NCBI RefSeq assembly: GCF_963082655.1
Contig: NC_081555.1
Coordinates: forward strand, 175,249,896-175,313,895
Source of the DNA: Stomoxys calcitrans
Lineage: Eukaryota > Arthropoda > Insecta > Diptera > Muscidae
Direction: 5' to 3'
Length of the DNA stretch: 64,000 bases
The notes beneath the pieces were generated by a model. The model was given only the letters and a program-made list of their open reading frames with translations. It was not told the origin of the DNA and made no database searches. A program made the position numbers and the translations under genes. Below are positions 1 through 12,186 of the stretch, piece after piece. Position 1 is the stretch's first letter. Each line of letters starts with the position of its first letter.

Positions 1-1165
1 ATCGTATGGTGCTATCGATATTTTGCCAGCTCTAATCTCTCAAGGAAACTCTTTCTCTCTCTATCTCTCTCTCTCTATTATCTCTACCACAATTTTACTA
101 TTAAAAACACCTCTACTACTAAAGTAACACACCCAAGCATGTATTGCTTGTCAATAACTATGACGACAATGATAATGATGACAAATGACATGACATTGCC
201 ATGTACGAGTATGCGAAACTTGTATGGAGATCTAAAATGACGTTTACAAGTTATGCTTGAAAGAAAAACAAAACCAAACAAAAGGTAAAGCTAAAAGCAA
301 AACAAATTCACTATGGCCAACACAAAAAACATTGGCCAAGACCATGAAATTGCAGTTCAACAACAATAAGCAAGTCTTGGTTGTTATTTTTAGTCAAACG
401 TTGGCGTAGAGTAGAGTTTTTTTATGTTTAAAAATTCATTGACATTAAAATGCAATGCAATGAATAAAAAAAAAACACAATAAGAATTTCTCAGCTTTGG
501 ACAAAGTCATTGCTTTGGGGGCGAGTCATTTATTGTTTATATATTGCAGTTGAGTAATTTTTGTGTTGGTTTTTATTCGTTTGTTTCGTAATTGCCAACA
601 ATGAATTAAATTGCAGCAATGCGTAATGGGAAGGTAGGCAAGTTAGCCGCAGTTAAATGGCCTTTTACCATTTGTTGTTAAGACAATTAATTATTTGTGC
701 TGTAAATAGAGCCACCAACATGTTTGTTGGTTGTTTTTGCTTTGTCAGCATTGTACTAGTAGACCGATTAAGATTACCATAAAGAAATACAACAACAATG
801 GTCAGACCCGCAAAAACTCCCATTGAAGCGAGGTGAATGACTTTCGGTCAAGTAAGAAAAGCAAATGTTGGCTTTCCTGCGCTTACCTGTGGTTTTTTGA
901 TGAAATTTAATTTTGTGGGTTTGTGCATTCGCTTTTTTGTTTGTGTGTGTGTGTTTTTTTTTTGATTCCACACAAATGAATTAAGCTTTTATGGATTATA
1001 AATGTGACTCGTTGCTGGGAGAGGTGATTCAACTTTTTTGCTTGATTGCATTTAACTTTCACTTGAGATTATGAGAGATCATCTCTATTTACATGGGGTA
1101 TTAATGATTGCATCTTTGATTTGGAAATGTAGTAAGAGAAAGAAATTTTAATCTTATACATAAAC
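1..1165. other. Single-copy-looking non-coding sequence
   Basis: AT-rich sequence with short homopolymers, a TG run near 940-960 and several AATTAA-type motifs. Open frames here are short and low in complexity. None matches a family I recognise. It most resembles fly intron or intergenic DNA. Confidence 0.55.
47..88. repeat. CT microsatellite
   Basis: Interrupted CT dinucleotide tract (ctttctctctctatctctct and onward). Confidence 0.85.
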
Positions 1166-3577
1166 AGATTTTCACAGACTGTGTAGGTTGGTCTGGAAGG
1201 AAACATAGGCTATATAATTTTTTGATATCGGGAGGGAGCGGACCCTCCCCCTTACCCCATAAGTACTACCCAAAAATATAAGTGGACCGATCGCGACAAT
1301 ATGAGATACAAATGAAAGGTATTCGAGAGTAAATAGCAAATTTTGCCCATGAACATTCCATAAGGAACAGGGGGAAATTTCTCACATATCAATGAGTGCA
1401 GTCCGATTCAAATTTAAGCTCAATGATAAGGGACCTCCTTTTTTTTAGCCTAGTCCGAACGGCGTACCGCAGTGCGACACCCCTTTGGAGAGAAGTTTTA
1501 AATGGCATAGTACCTCACAAATGTTGCCAGCATTAGGAAAATTTTTTTCTGATGGTCTCGCCACGATTCGAACCCAGACGTTCAGCGTCACAGGCGGACA
1601 TGCTAACCTCTGCGCTACGGTGGGCTCTGTAGAGTAGAGTACGAATTTCATAATAAAAATTGGGTCCAAGTACCTGAGGGGCCGCCCCAGCCCCAAAACC
1701 CCTTAATATAGGTTTATTTGACGACCATGAGACTCAAATGAAAGGTCTTCGGGAGTAGATTACGAATATGTTCAGCAAGTAGGAATAGGCTTTATAATTT
1801 GTTGATAACGGAAGGGAGCCGACCCTCCATCGTTACCCCAAAAACACCACCCAAAATCAAAAGTGGACCGATAAGGACAATATGGGTATCAAATAAAAAG
1901 TATGCGGGAGTACATAACGAATCTGGCATACAAATTCATGTCGAAGTATAGGGGTCACCCCACTCCCTCAAAAACGCCCAAAATTTCCATATTAGCCAAT
2001 CATGGATATATGGGACTCAGTTTGTTTGTTCCGTATAGACTAAAAAACGGCAGAAATGATTTTCTCGAAATTTTCGCATATTGTTTAGGTTGTTTTGGAA
2101 GGAAACATAGGCTATATAATTTTTCGGTATCGAAAGGGGGACGGACGCTCCCCCTTATGCAAAAAACTCAACCCAAAATCAAAAGTGGAGCGATCGAGAC
2201 AATATAGGTATCAAATAAAAGGTATTGGAGAGTAGATTAAAAATTTCATAATAAAAGTTGGGTCCAACTACCTGAGGAGCCGCCCCAGCCCCAAAACCCC
2301 TTAATAAAGGTTTATTTGACGACCATGACAACATAGGATACAAATGATAGGTGTTCGGGAGTAGATTACGGATATGGTCAGGAAATAGGAATAGGCTTTC
2401 TTATGCATTGACAACGGAAAGGGGCGAACACTGCACAGTTACCCCAAAAACACCACCTAATATCAAAAGTGGACCGATAAGGACAATATGGGTATCAAAT
2501 GAAAAGTTTGCGGGAGTAAATAACGAATCACGGATATATGGGACTCGCTTTGTTCTGTATAGACTGAAAAACGGCATAACCGATTTTCTCTAAATTTTCG
2601 CATATTGTGTAGGTTGGTCTGGAAGGAAACATAGTCTATATAATTTTTCGGTATCGGAAGGGGGACAAACGCTACCTCTTATGCCAAAACACAGTCCAAA
2701 TAAAAAATTTGAGTCTAAATACCTCCCTCCCAACCCCAAAACTCCCTCAACCAGACATATTGGACGTTCATTTCAATATGGGGCTCAAATGAAAGGTATT
2801 CGGGCGTAGATTTCGAATCTGGCATTCAACATCAGATCGAAGTATAGGGGGTTACGCCACCCCTCAAAAACGCATTAGACCCCTTTTGACTATATGATAC
2901 TTGGCTGAACCGATTTTCTTAAAATTTTCATAGATTGTGCACGTTTGTCTGGAAGGAAACACAAACTATATAATTTTAAGATATCGGGTGTAAGCGGACC
3001 CTCCACCTTACCCCAAAAACGCCACCCATATCCGAAAGTGTAAATATGGGATTCAAATGAAAAGTATTAGGCCGTAGATCAATAATATGGCATAAAACAT
3101 TAGGTCCAAGTAATGGGAGGTCGGCCACCCCCAAATACCCCCACATGGGCATATTAGCCGACCATGGCTGTATGGGACTCAAATGAAAGGTATTAGGGAG
3201 TAGATTTCGAATATGACATTAAAATTTGCGTTTAAGTCTAGGAGGCGCTTTTCCTCCTAAAGATACATCGAAAGGGTTATTTGACCCATTATGACAATAT
3301 GGGATTCAAATGAAAGATATTTGAGAGTAGAAAACGAATTTGATATCTAATTTTGGAGCCAAGTGTTTTGGGGCACGCCCTACAGCACCCCTTAAAATGA
3401 ACTTAATTTCCGTTGGAAATAAAGAACGAATTTGAATTCTATTTTCAATGCAAAATGCCGGTGGCCACCCCAGGCCCAAAACACCCTCCAAACGATTCAT
3501 ATTTACCGGTCATGGCAATATGGGGCTCAAATTGAAGAGATTTGGAAGTGAAGCACGAATTTTATATCCATAAGGTT
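1166..3577 (+). mobile_element. Helitron-derived module array, fragment
   Basis: Repeated modules contain GGAAGGAAACATAGGCTATA, a G/C-rich stretch of the type CGGACCCTCCCCCTTACCCC, AAAGTGGACCGAT, and TCAAATGAAAGGTATTCGGG followed by AGTAGATTACGAAT. The same modules make up the inside of the complete Helitron at 8219-10782 and the element ending at 38503. A canonical 5' TC end and 3' CTAG end are not visible, so this is a truncated copy. A SINE is inserted at 1337-1628. Open frames in the region are by-products of the repeat. Confidence 0.7.
1337..1628 (-). mobile_element. tRNA-derived SINE inserted in Helitron modules
   Basis: On the minus strand the element starts with a tRNA-like head: an A box (TAGCGCAGAGGTTAGCA) and a B box (GGTTCGAATC), followed by a conserved body ending near CAAATTTTGCCCATGAAC. 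Part of the body after the tRNA head is deleted. The flanks resume the Helitron module (GAGAGTAAA on the left, TAGAGTAGA on the right), which look like a decayed target duplication. Pol III boxes and structure support a SINE; it encodes no protein. Confidence 0.85.
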
Positions 3578-3640
3578 TACTAATCTAGTCATACCATTTA
3601 TAACTCCTCGAAATATTGATCTGCGATCATCAAGTATATA

Positions 3641-3879
3641 TTGGGTTGCCCAAAAAGTAATTGCGGGTTTTTCATATAGTCGGCGTTGACAAATTTTTTC
3701 ACAGCTTGTGACTCTGTAATTGCATTCTTTCTTCTGTCAGTTATCAGCTGTTACTTTTAGCTTGCTTTAGAAAAAAAAGTATAAAAAAAAGTATATTTGA
3801 TTAAATTTCATTCTAGGTTTAATTAAAAATGCATTTACTTTCTTTTAAAAAATCCGCAATTACTTTTTGGGCAACCCAA
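3641..3879 (+). mobile_element. Mariner-type MITE, copy 1
   Basis: A 239-bp element with near-perfect terminal inverted repeats (TTGGGTTGCCCAAAAAGTAA and its complement) flanked by TA on both sides. The ends resemble those of cecropia/mellifera-type mariners. It has no transposase. Copies 2 (17201-17437) and 3 (21308-21545) share the interior as well as the ends. Confidence 0.92.
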
Positions 3880-4200
3880 TATAATGTTGACCGTTTTAAC
3901 ATTTAAAATAGATCTAGCCATCTTCATCCCTCCGTTCTTCCACCTGTCGAAATCGCGTTAGTGGTGGAACGAATGAAGATATCCGTTTGAAAGTTTGCAC
4001 ACATACTTCTTATTGATGTACGTCGTTGGAGAAGGCAAACGGGCAATATCGGTTAAAATTTCGATAAAGCTCCCATTTAAACGGATTTCCGGTTTTGACT
4101 TCTTGAGTCTTTAGAGGCCTCAATTTTTATTCGATTTGGATAAAATTCGGTAAAGACTTGATACAGTTTCCATATAAAACTATCACCCTATTAGTCTTCT

Positions 4201-4344
4201 AAGGGTAGCCGAGTTGGTAACGTGTTTGTATTACCAGTGCAGCTTGGATTGCCTTGGTCTGTCGCTATAGTGGTATCACAATGGACTTAAAATTGTCTAA
4301 GTGAGTCTGTAAAGGACTGCCACTCTTACCTAACCTACCTAACC
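4201..4344 (+). mobile_element. Second tRNA-derived SINE family
   Basis: The head carries a clear pol III A box (TAGCCGAGTTGGTAACG); the B-box region near 4248 is decayed. The body includes AATGGACTTAAAATTGTC and the 3' end is CTCTTACCTAACCTACC. That TAACCTA-type tail resembles the 3' tail of the LOA-like LINE at 42780-42803, which suggests the LINE moved it. A head fragment of the same family is at 41394-41440. Confidence 0.65.
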
Positions 4345-4440
4345 GTTAGTGTTCTACGTCCCCGAGAAGCATAATTTTTGCCTGATGTGGCAGTAATTTG
4401 TCACTTAAAGTGCACATGATTCCTTTTACATATTTACAAA

Positions 4441-4752
4441 CAAATTTTGCCCATTAACATTCCACTAAGGAACAGGGGCAAACTTCTCACATATTAATGA
4501 GTGCAAGCCGATTCAAGTATAAGCTCAATGATAAGGGCCTCCTTTTTATAGCCTAGTCCGAACGGCGTGCCACAGTGCGACATCTCTTTGGAGAGACGTT
4601 TTTACATGGCATAGTACCTCACAAATATTGCTAGCATTAGGAGGGGAAAACTACCGCTGAAAAATTTTTTTCTGATGGGCCCACCAGGATTCGAACACAG
4701 GCGTTCAGCGTCATAGGCGGAAATGCTAACCTCTGCGCTACGGTGGCCTCCT
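4441..4752 (-). mobile_element. tRNA-derived SINE, near full length
   Basis: A 312-bp copy in minus orientation, from the tRNA head (GCCACCGTAGCGCAGAGGTT on the minus strand, end at 4752) to the tail CAAATTTTG at 4441. The B box is GGATTCGAAC-like on the plus strand at 4686-4696. It is the best full-length reference for the family in this window and is inserted in an R element. Confidence 0.88.
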
Positions 4753-4869
4753 TGTGTAAGTTCAGTTGTGTAAATTTGTTCCAAAATCCATGGTGGTGAG
4801 TTCTCAAGATTCTGCCCGGCCGAACGTAGCACGTTCTTACTGGTTTAACGCCGAAAAAGACAAGAGCCA

Positions 4870-5865
4870 TTGCAACACTTAAGTGATCTCTTATCTAACA
4901 CTAGAAGATTGTAAATTGAAAAATTATTGTTTTAAATATTAAAGCTTTAAGTAACACTGACATAACCTTAATCGCCATAGAATAACCCATCTTTAGTTTA
5001 TCAGGAAGATCTATTTTTTCCCAAGTATTTAACGTTTCTTATTTTTTAACCCCCTATTACATATTTTTGGGGGGTTTTCCTTTAATATATGTACTGCTGT
5101 AAGCTTAAAAGGTTATGGCGCTCTATCTTTCACCAGAAGTAGCAATAGGATTTACAACTTGTCCTAGGGGATTTCATGGAAATACGGACTTTGTCCATTT
5201 CTATGTCCAGAAACAAACCACAAAAACTACATTGTACTAAAGTTTGCTGCAATTGTTAGCTTTGCACAATAGTTGTCTATCTATCTGTGTGTCCTGTTTT
5301 ACCGTTGCTATTGTTGCCTTTTCATTGTACTGTCCGTATTGTCATGGTAGTTAATGCAAGCATTTTGTGATAATGTTTTCTTCCTAAAATGAACATTTCA
5401 TCCTGTTTTACCATATCAAACCACAAAGCAACAACAATAAAACGCACTTTCTCCCTTTTGTACATTTGCACAAAGTTTTCTATGTTTCGATGTTGACAAA
5501 CATTTGAAGATGGTCATTGTCACTGGCACGTTGTTGCCACCACTATGTTGTGATGCACAGCGATCAACGGATGATGTGACTGCCAGTATCACTTAGTTAC
5601 TAACTACCTGTTAGGACATAAAATGAAGCGGAAATATTGCAAGCTATGCAATTACACAGAGCTAAAGCAAATGTTCATGTTTAGCAATTGGAAATCGGGA
5701 TTTGGTGAAAACATTTGTAAAGGTTCTAGGAATCACAATATTTCTACTGTATGTCACATATTGCATATGTAAAAGTCGCCTTGCCTCTAGCGTTGAAAGC
5801 GGCGCCTACACTGATAGAAAAAGGAGGATACTTTGCCAATATAGGATGGTATTATTTTGTTCGTA
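4870..5865. other. Non-coding stretch
   Basis: AT-rich, single-copy-looking DNA with no plausible coding exon. No tandem structure or recognisable transposon end was seen. Confidence 0.5.
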
Positions 5866-5896
5866 GAGGCCACCGTGATGCAGAGGTTAGCATTGT
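5866..5896 (+). mobile_element. SINE tRNA-head fragment
   Basis: AGGCCACCGTGATGCAGAGG followed by TTAGCATTGTG matches only the first 30 bases of the SINE head. It abuts the 3' end of the decayed LINE at 5887-7235. Confidence 0.6.
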
Positions 5897-7235
5897 GATA
5901 GATTATTCCAAAGACGTATGTTGCTAATACAAAAATGTCGTTCAGACATAAGACTCCGTCTTCTAAAAGGTATTAACTTTCTTCCTCTATCAGATTGGGC
6001 AAATCTCAGTCTCTCACACAAATATCTGGATTTCTTTTCCACCATAACCTTATGGATACAGATAATTAATAATCTGGTATTTAGAAGAGTTGAAACTAAG
6101 TCCAAATAGATAATCTACATATTGCAAAACATGATGATTCCTTTTTAAATCCTACACATAATTGACTACACACAAGTGGACCTATAAACGAGCCTTGGGG
6201 AACCCCCTTAGGTACGAACAAGGGGTTAGATAATATATACATACAGATTCCGGTCTATCGCTCAGATATGACATAATCAGACTCCTTGCCGTTAATGTGA
6301 AGTTAAAAAAAATTTCGTAGTTTCATACACAAATTCAGGTGATCAACCGTGTCGAAAGCTTTGGAGTGATCCAAAAGAACCAGAAAACCAATTTTATTCT
6401 CATCAATGTCATTTCTGATGGATTCAGCCACTTCAACCAAAGCAATAATGCAACTATGATCAGAACGGAAGCCGTATTGTCTTTCTGACAACAGGGACTC
6501 TTGGTGAAGATATACCGACATCTGTCCATGAAGGATTTTCACGAAAACCTTAGAGAGGATAGCATAGAATTGATATCAGCCGATAATCAACGTTGGATTT
6601 GGGAATGGGGATAATCTTGGATTTGGGAAACTGGAGCTCAAAATTGTATTAAACAGGTACGTAAAGTATGGTAGGAGATATGGAAGTAACATTCGTACAA
6701 ATCTCGGATCAACTCCGTCCAAACCAATTGCATTTGACTTAACACGGACAAAACTCTCATAAACTTCTTCCTTCCTCATGGCTAACACATCTAAACTCAA
6801 AAGGACTGCACCCATCCTCATCACTTTAAAATTGCGTGTCAGTTTGTATATCGGGTATGCTTACGAAGGTCCTGTTGAGTTCCATGGGGATCTAGCCATG
6901 GTATCGAGTGTTTGATTTGGGTTTATCCACTTCGATGTCATGTATCACCTTCCACTTACTCTTTGAGCCCACTGCGCAATCAAATCTTGAAGAATAATAC
7001 CCTATTGTAGCCGCATTAAAAAAACTGTTAACTTTCTTCTTGGTTCTTCAGCTCTGGAGCCTTGAAACGCTTCCATCCACTGAACCATGGCTATGTTTTG
7101 GCCGAAGCCCTTTTAATCCGTATTGGAACTGTTGCATCATGGAGACGTAATATGTTATCCGTCATGAAAGCCGTCTGCTGATCGACAGTTAAAAGTGTAA
7201 ATATGTCATCCCAGTTCACCTGGTAGACCATACCA
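5887..7235 (-). mobile_element. Decayed non-LTR retrotransposon (Jockey/CR1-like RT)
   Basis: Minus-strand remnants of one LINE polyprotein in the expected order. About 7235-6830 is the linker before the RT (for example SRFDCAVGSKSKWKVIHDIE, with stops). 6824-6576 is the RT start (FVRVKSNAIGLDGVDPRFV). 6542-6303 is the RT palm with YGFRSDHSCI and DHSKAFDTVDH, which carries the first catalytic Asp region. About 6210-6180 encodes GVPQGSFIGP. 6105-5887 is the C-terminal tail (SERHFCISNIRLWNNL). The segment that should hold the YADD motif is deleted between the last two blocks, and frames change several times. Inactive; family placement is from motif style only. Confidence 0.82.
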
Positions 7236-7850
7236 AATAAATGTTCACAATTCAATTATTATTGGTAAACATTTTTAATATCATTTGGTATCTATTAAAT
7301 ACCAAACGGATGGCGGTGAAAATGGGAATAGAACAAACTCTAAGGACGTTATCTATATCAAAAACATTATAGTTTCTTAATAAATGATGCTGCGTTGGTG
7401 TATTCATATTAAAACAACTTCCGGTAATCAATGGATATGGATTAAATTGCTGAATACAAAGAATCGAGGTTGATTAAGCTATAACATTTCGAGTATTTTT
7501 GTAATTTTTTAATTGTAATTACTAGTATTAACATCATAATCGAATTTACATAAGATTAACATTATTTTTAAAGATTTTTCTTATCTTGGTTCATTAGGGA
7601 GTGAAATATTCAATAACGGTTTGGTTCTAAAACCAATAACCACTTGATACTAAAACCAGTAACAAATTGGTATTAAAACCAATACCAGTGCGGTGATGAC
7701 GGTAGGACCAAATGGTACTAATCATTTTATATTTCATTCATAACATACGGTATTGCTTTTTTACCATATGGTGTTGCTTTACTATCAATACCGTATCGTA
7801 CTGAAAGGAGCACATTTTGTATTAACTTTACTCAGGGTGTAGCAGAAGAG
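7236..7850. repeat. AT-rich element with short palindromes, unclassified
   Basis: Contains many small inverted motifs built on GGTATT/AATACC and TTGGTATTAAAACCAA (around 7620-7690 and 7740-7800). This suggests a foldback-like or MITE-like element. I cannot define its ends. No coding sequence is seen. Confidence 0.4.
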
Positions 7851-7854
7851 AACT

Positions 7855-8218
7855 GGGCAAAAAACACACCACGTCCATGGGATTTACTTAAAAAATGTGA
7901 CGTTTGTTGCCATAAGAACTGAGTCTGTTGGAGCTGGGAAACCTGATACATTATAAGATGCTTGAAGAGGTAAAAAAAGAACAGAGTTTTTGTGCCAAAT
8001 TTCAGCCAAATCGGATTTAAAATTAGGCTACTAGCGGCTGAAGAAGTCAAAAATGGGGAAGGGTTTATATGAGGTCTGTGCCCAAATCTGAACTGATATG
8101 GCCCATTTGCAATCCTCAACGATCTACATCGATAAGAAGTATCTGTGCAAAATTTCAAACGAATATGTTTATTCGGACGGAAGGCTAGATCGACTCAGAA
8201 TGTCTAGACGATGAAGAA
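7855..8218 (-). mobile_element. R-family fragment interrupted by Helitron
   Basis: Minus-oriented R sequence: GCCAAATTTCAGCCAAATCG, TGGCCCATTTGCAAT, AAGAAGTATCTGTGCAAAAT, then AGACGATGAAGAA. In other copies that last motif runs into ATATATACTTTATGGGG. Here the Helitron starts exactly after GAA, and a short TATTATATAA follows its other end at 10783. Confidence 0.7.
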
Positions 8219-10782
8219 TCTATTATTATTTTATAAAAATGAAATTGTTGCGCATAAACTCAAAAAAGGCTGAACCGATTTTCATGAAATTTTCACAGGT
8301 GTTAGAGTTTGGACTCCCGGTGAAAATTGGGTACTAATATCCGAAGGGGGTCCGGACGCTCCCCCATACCCCAATTTTCAAAAACGCCACATTCCGGAGA
8401 TTGGTGCACCGATTTAAGCGAAATTTTGTATGCCACCTTATGGTACACCCAAAATATATAAATTTTTGGGTTAAATAACCTGGGGGGACGCCCCATCCCA
8501 AAACCCACCCGGACGAACATGTTTACCGATTGGGACAATATGAGTATCAAATGAAAGGTATTTTAGAGTAGAGTACGAACTTGGTATATAAATTTTGCCA
8601 AAAGCGTTCGGGGGGTACCCCCGCCCCCAAAAAACCCTCCAACAGGACTCTTCACCGCTTTGGGTAATATGGGTATCAAATGACAGATATTTTAAAGTAG
8701 AACACAAATCTGAAAAACAAATTTATTCATTAGTTGTCTAAGGGGCCTCCCCACCCCCTAAAACCCACCGATTGGGACAATATGGACAATATGTGTACCA
8801 ATTGGTGCAATATGGGTATCAAACGGAAGGTATTTAAGAGCAGAGTACGAACTTGGTATACAAAATTTAGTCCAAAGTGTTCGGGGGGTTCCCCACCCCC
8901 AAAATACCTCCAAGAGGTCTCTTTTACCGCTTTGCGCAATATGGGTATCAAATGAAAGGTATTTAAAAGAAGAGTACAAATCCGACATACCAATGTATTC
9001 ATTGGTGTCTGAGGGCCATCACCAAACTAGAGTAAGAATCAGTTATATCAAAATTATTCCTTAGTATCTGAGGCGCCTCCACACCCTCCAAAATCCCCCA
9101 GCAGGGCTTATTTTCCAATTGTGACAATATGGATATCAAATTAAAGGTGTTTGGAAGCTGAATACACATCTGTTATAATTTGGTCCAAGGTGTCTACGGA
9201 GCCTCCCTAATCCCAAAACCCCTTAAACAGGCATGAATGTCCAACGCCAGAAAATGGGTATCAAATGAAAGGGGTTTGGTAGATATAGATATTTGTGATA
9301 GAGTCTGGGACCGGCCCACCCACTAAATACCCTTCAATAGGACGTGTAGATCGAGCGGGATAATATGTCAATTAAAAGAAAGGTCTAGTCAGTAGAGTGC
9401 GTATCTAATGTTGATATAAGGATTCAAGAATCTGGGTCAAGCCAAGCCGTCCTGCCGTTCAGCAGGACATGTATATCGCGACAATAAAGGACTAAAATAA
9501 ATTGACTTTTGCATCTTAGCGACGAAGGGAGCGGTCCTCTCCTCCCAAAAACAACACCAAACTGTCCCAAAAACAACACCAACACTAGGACGACCGAGAA
9601 TGTATTGTACTTTAATGAAGGGATGTGTTAGAGTGCAATCCCCCTTCCCCCACCCTACTCAAAAAAAGGAATTAAAAATAATATATGAAGGCCGATCAGG
9701 ATTGAATAGGACAGCAATAAAAGGTCTTTGGTAGTAGAGTACACTTTTTACCCTAAAATTGGGATGGACACAGAAGGACCTACGGATCTTTAAAAATGTG
9801 GTACCCCAAGTGGTAGCATTGAAATATGATTTTGAATGTAGATAACCAAAACGAAAAAAAACGAAACCCGTTGCCCTGATTATCTTGATAGCCACCTTTA
9901 AAATGCTTGACATTATAGGGTCAAACAAAATCGTGCTTAAGCCTGATGCTGATATTATTTCAGGGCCCGCCTCCTAAACTCCCTTCAAACTGGCTATGGC
10001 AATAAATAATAGGTATTTGATATGCAATTTTGGGTCCAAGTGTTTAGGGGTCGTCTTACCCCATAAACTGTCCCTAAACCAATTGGGGCTCAAATAAAAG
10101 AAATGTGAGAGTAGAGCACGATGCTGATATTTTTTCAGGGCTAAGTGCGTGGGTGGCCGCCCCATCCTTCATACCCCTTAAAGTTGACATAATTGCGGAT
10201 TATGACAATAAGGGGCTCCAATTTGATATGTTTTATGGCCGAGTTTTTCAGGGACGCCTCACCTAAACTCCTCCTAAACCACACATATATACCAACTATA
10301 GCAATATCTAGCCCAAATGTGATTTTTAGGAGTAGAGTATGTATCTGATATCCACTTTCGGGGCAAAGGGTTCGGCTACTCCAATCCACCACTAAAACCA
10401 AGAGAATGAAGTAGATCTAACATCCAAACTATAATGGGTGGACTTCCCCCTTACATTATTTTTAAAACCTCCAAATCTCGGAGATGGGTGGGGCGCTTTA
10501 CGCGAAATTTAGTTTGCTTATAATAGCTCAAAAACAAAAAATTGGTATCCTTGTTTAGGGTGGGATACCCTAAGTGGACATCGCCACCTCTGATATATGA
10601 CATTCCACCCCTGAATATACCCCCATACCGGACTTATTTACCGACCCTAGTAATGTAAGGCTCAAATCAAAGGTATTTGGGAGTAGCGCACCAATATGAT
10701 ATCGACATTGGGTCGAAATATAAGGCTCAGATAAAATGAGAGAGTGAGTGAAGGCGCAGCGGAGCGGGCCCTGTCCAGCTAG
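8219..10782 (+). mobile_element. Complete non-autonomous Helitron
   Basis: The 5' end is TCTATTATTATTTTATAAAA, with a preceding A in the host. It is followed by the phrase GGCTGAACCGATTTTCATG, common near 5' ends of insect Helitrons. The 3' end is GGCGCAGCGGAGCGGGCCCT, then GTCCAGCTAG, followed by T. This gives the canonical TC...CTAG structure inserted between A and T, with a GC-rich imperfect hairpin just before the end. The 2,564-bp interior is a run of diverged modules of roughly 125-145 bp (marker TATCAAATGAAAGG at about 8544, 8674, 8817, 8946). No Rep/helicase coding is present. Confidence 0.85.
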
Positions 10783-11925
10783 TATTATATAAATTGAAAA
10801 ATGTAAAAAGATTTGAAACTGAATCCTTTTTCCCTTAAGTTGCATTTGCATTCCTAAGTCCCACTGTGTGCCGTATATGAAAGCAACCTGGATCATGCTC
10901 GGACTAAATATTGTTGACGGTTACAGATGGTGTTGTTGCCATGGCTTTGCGGGCATTTGTTCTGCCGATGACATTGCTGCCGCCATTACAACAGCTCTTA
11001 AAGCCCTTAACCAATAACTGGTGGCAACGGACTGGTTAACCTTATGGACAGACGGACAGACAGATAGAGAGACCTATCCGTAGCGTCAACAGCGCAACGA
11101 TGGTGGCATTGTTTTTGGTGGTCCATTTGAATTTTTATTTTTACAAAGTTTATGGTCGATATTTGTGAATTTTAATTAAAATGCAAATAGACAAGGCTTT
11201 TACTGCTGCCGATGTTTGTGGTTGGCAGAGAGCATTCATGCCCGTTGCCATCAAGACCAACAATGATGCAACAGTAATACCAACGCTGCCATTGCCGCCA
11301 CCAAGACCACTGTATCCTCATCCCCATCAACATCAGCATCAGTCTGTTGTAACATGAACCTGGCTGGAAAATGTTTTGACCATTATTCTGCTGCTGTTAC
11401 AACACTTCATGTTGCCTCTGTTCAATATTTAAATGATTTTTACACAATTTAAAGTAGTTTTGCTGTTGCTGCAGCTACTGCTGCTGTTGTTATTTTTGGT
11501 GGCAGCAATTTGTTCAAGCGTAATGGCCAACATGGGAAATTTAATGAAGCGCAAAACATTGGCTGCTTCATTGGCTGCTGGTGACACAATGTTGCTGGCG
11601 AATTGTTTGTTTGGAAATCTTGTAATTTATGACTAATGAATGTGGTCATTGTGTTGTTGAACGGCCACTTGAACAAGCCATTGAGCGCGCACACACACAC
11701 ACCGAAGGCACGTTGTAGATATTTATATTGAAATTAGGCTACTTGAAGAGAGCAGATTAAAGAGCGCACTTTTGTAACTAAAGAGGTAAAAATTTATTTA
11801 AGTGGGCCAAATCCAAACTAAACTGACACATTAAGTCCCTAGGGAGCTCAATACAATCTGAATTTGCACGATGAGATCTGATAATACTTCCGCTATCCAT
11901 ATCAACTATGACTCGGTTCGGTTCT
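10783..11925. other. Non-coding stretch with simple triplet-rich segments
   Basis: Includes GCTGCTGTT-type and CATCAACATCAGCATCAG runs around 11270-11500. They produce leucine- or histidine-rich open frames that do not look like genes. The segment 10900-11660 is free of recognised repeats and could be intronic or regulatory. A short CA tract is at 11690-11702. Confidence 0.5.
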
Positions 11926-12186
11926 TTGCCTGATATAGCTGCCATATAAACCGATCTCTCATTTTTAGCTCTTAAGCAGCGACAGAAAACTACTCATATT
12001 CAAATATTTACAACTAAAGAAGGGTAGAAGTCGGGCGGTGCCAACTGTATAATACCCAAACCCATCCTATAAGCACAATGTGGGAGCTATATCCAATTCT
12101 CAACCAATTTTTATGGACCTCGGCGGATATTTTCAGATGGGTTATTAAACAATCCCTATCAAATTTCGAGCAAATATGTTCAAACT

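Larger units (their letters stand above)
3578..4850 (+). mobile_element. R-family 153-bp-array element, broken by three insertions
   Basis: Plus-strand R element (defined at 23165-24852). It begins with a decayed left end (cataccatttataactcctcg), includes GATCTAGCCAT and the TTTGACTTCTTGAGTC segment, and finishes with the conserved right end (CCATGGTGGTGAG, then TGCCCGGCCGAACGTAGCACG) at about 4787-4850. A mariner-type MITE (3641-3879), a second-type SINE (4201-4344) and a full-length SINE (4441-4752) lie within it. Confidence 0.75.

Noticed and set aside
11433..11636. Possible secreted or membrane small protein (leucine-rich start)
   Set aside because: The hydrophobic run is translation of CTG/TTG triplet-rich DNA, and the minus strand is equally open. 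No splice or homology support.
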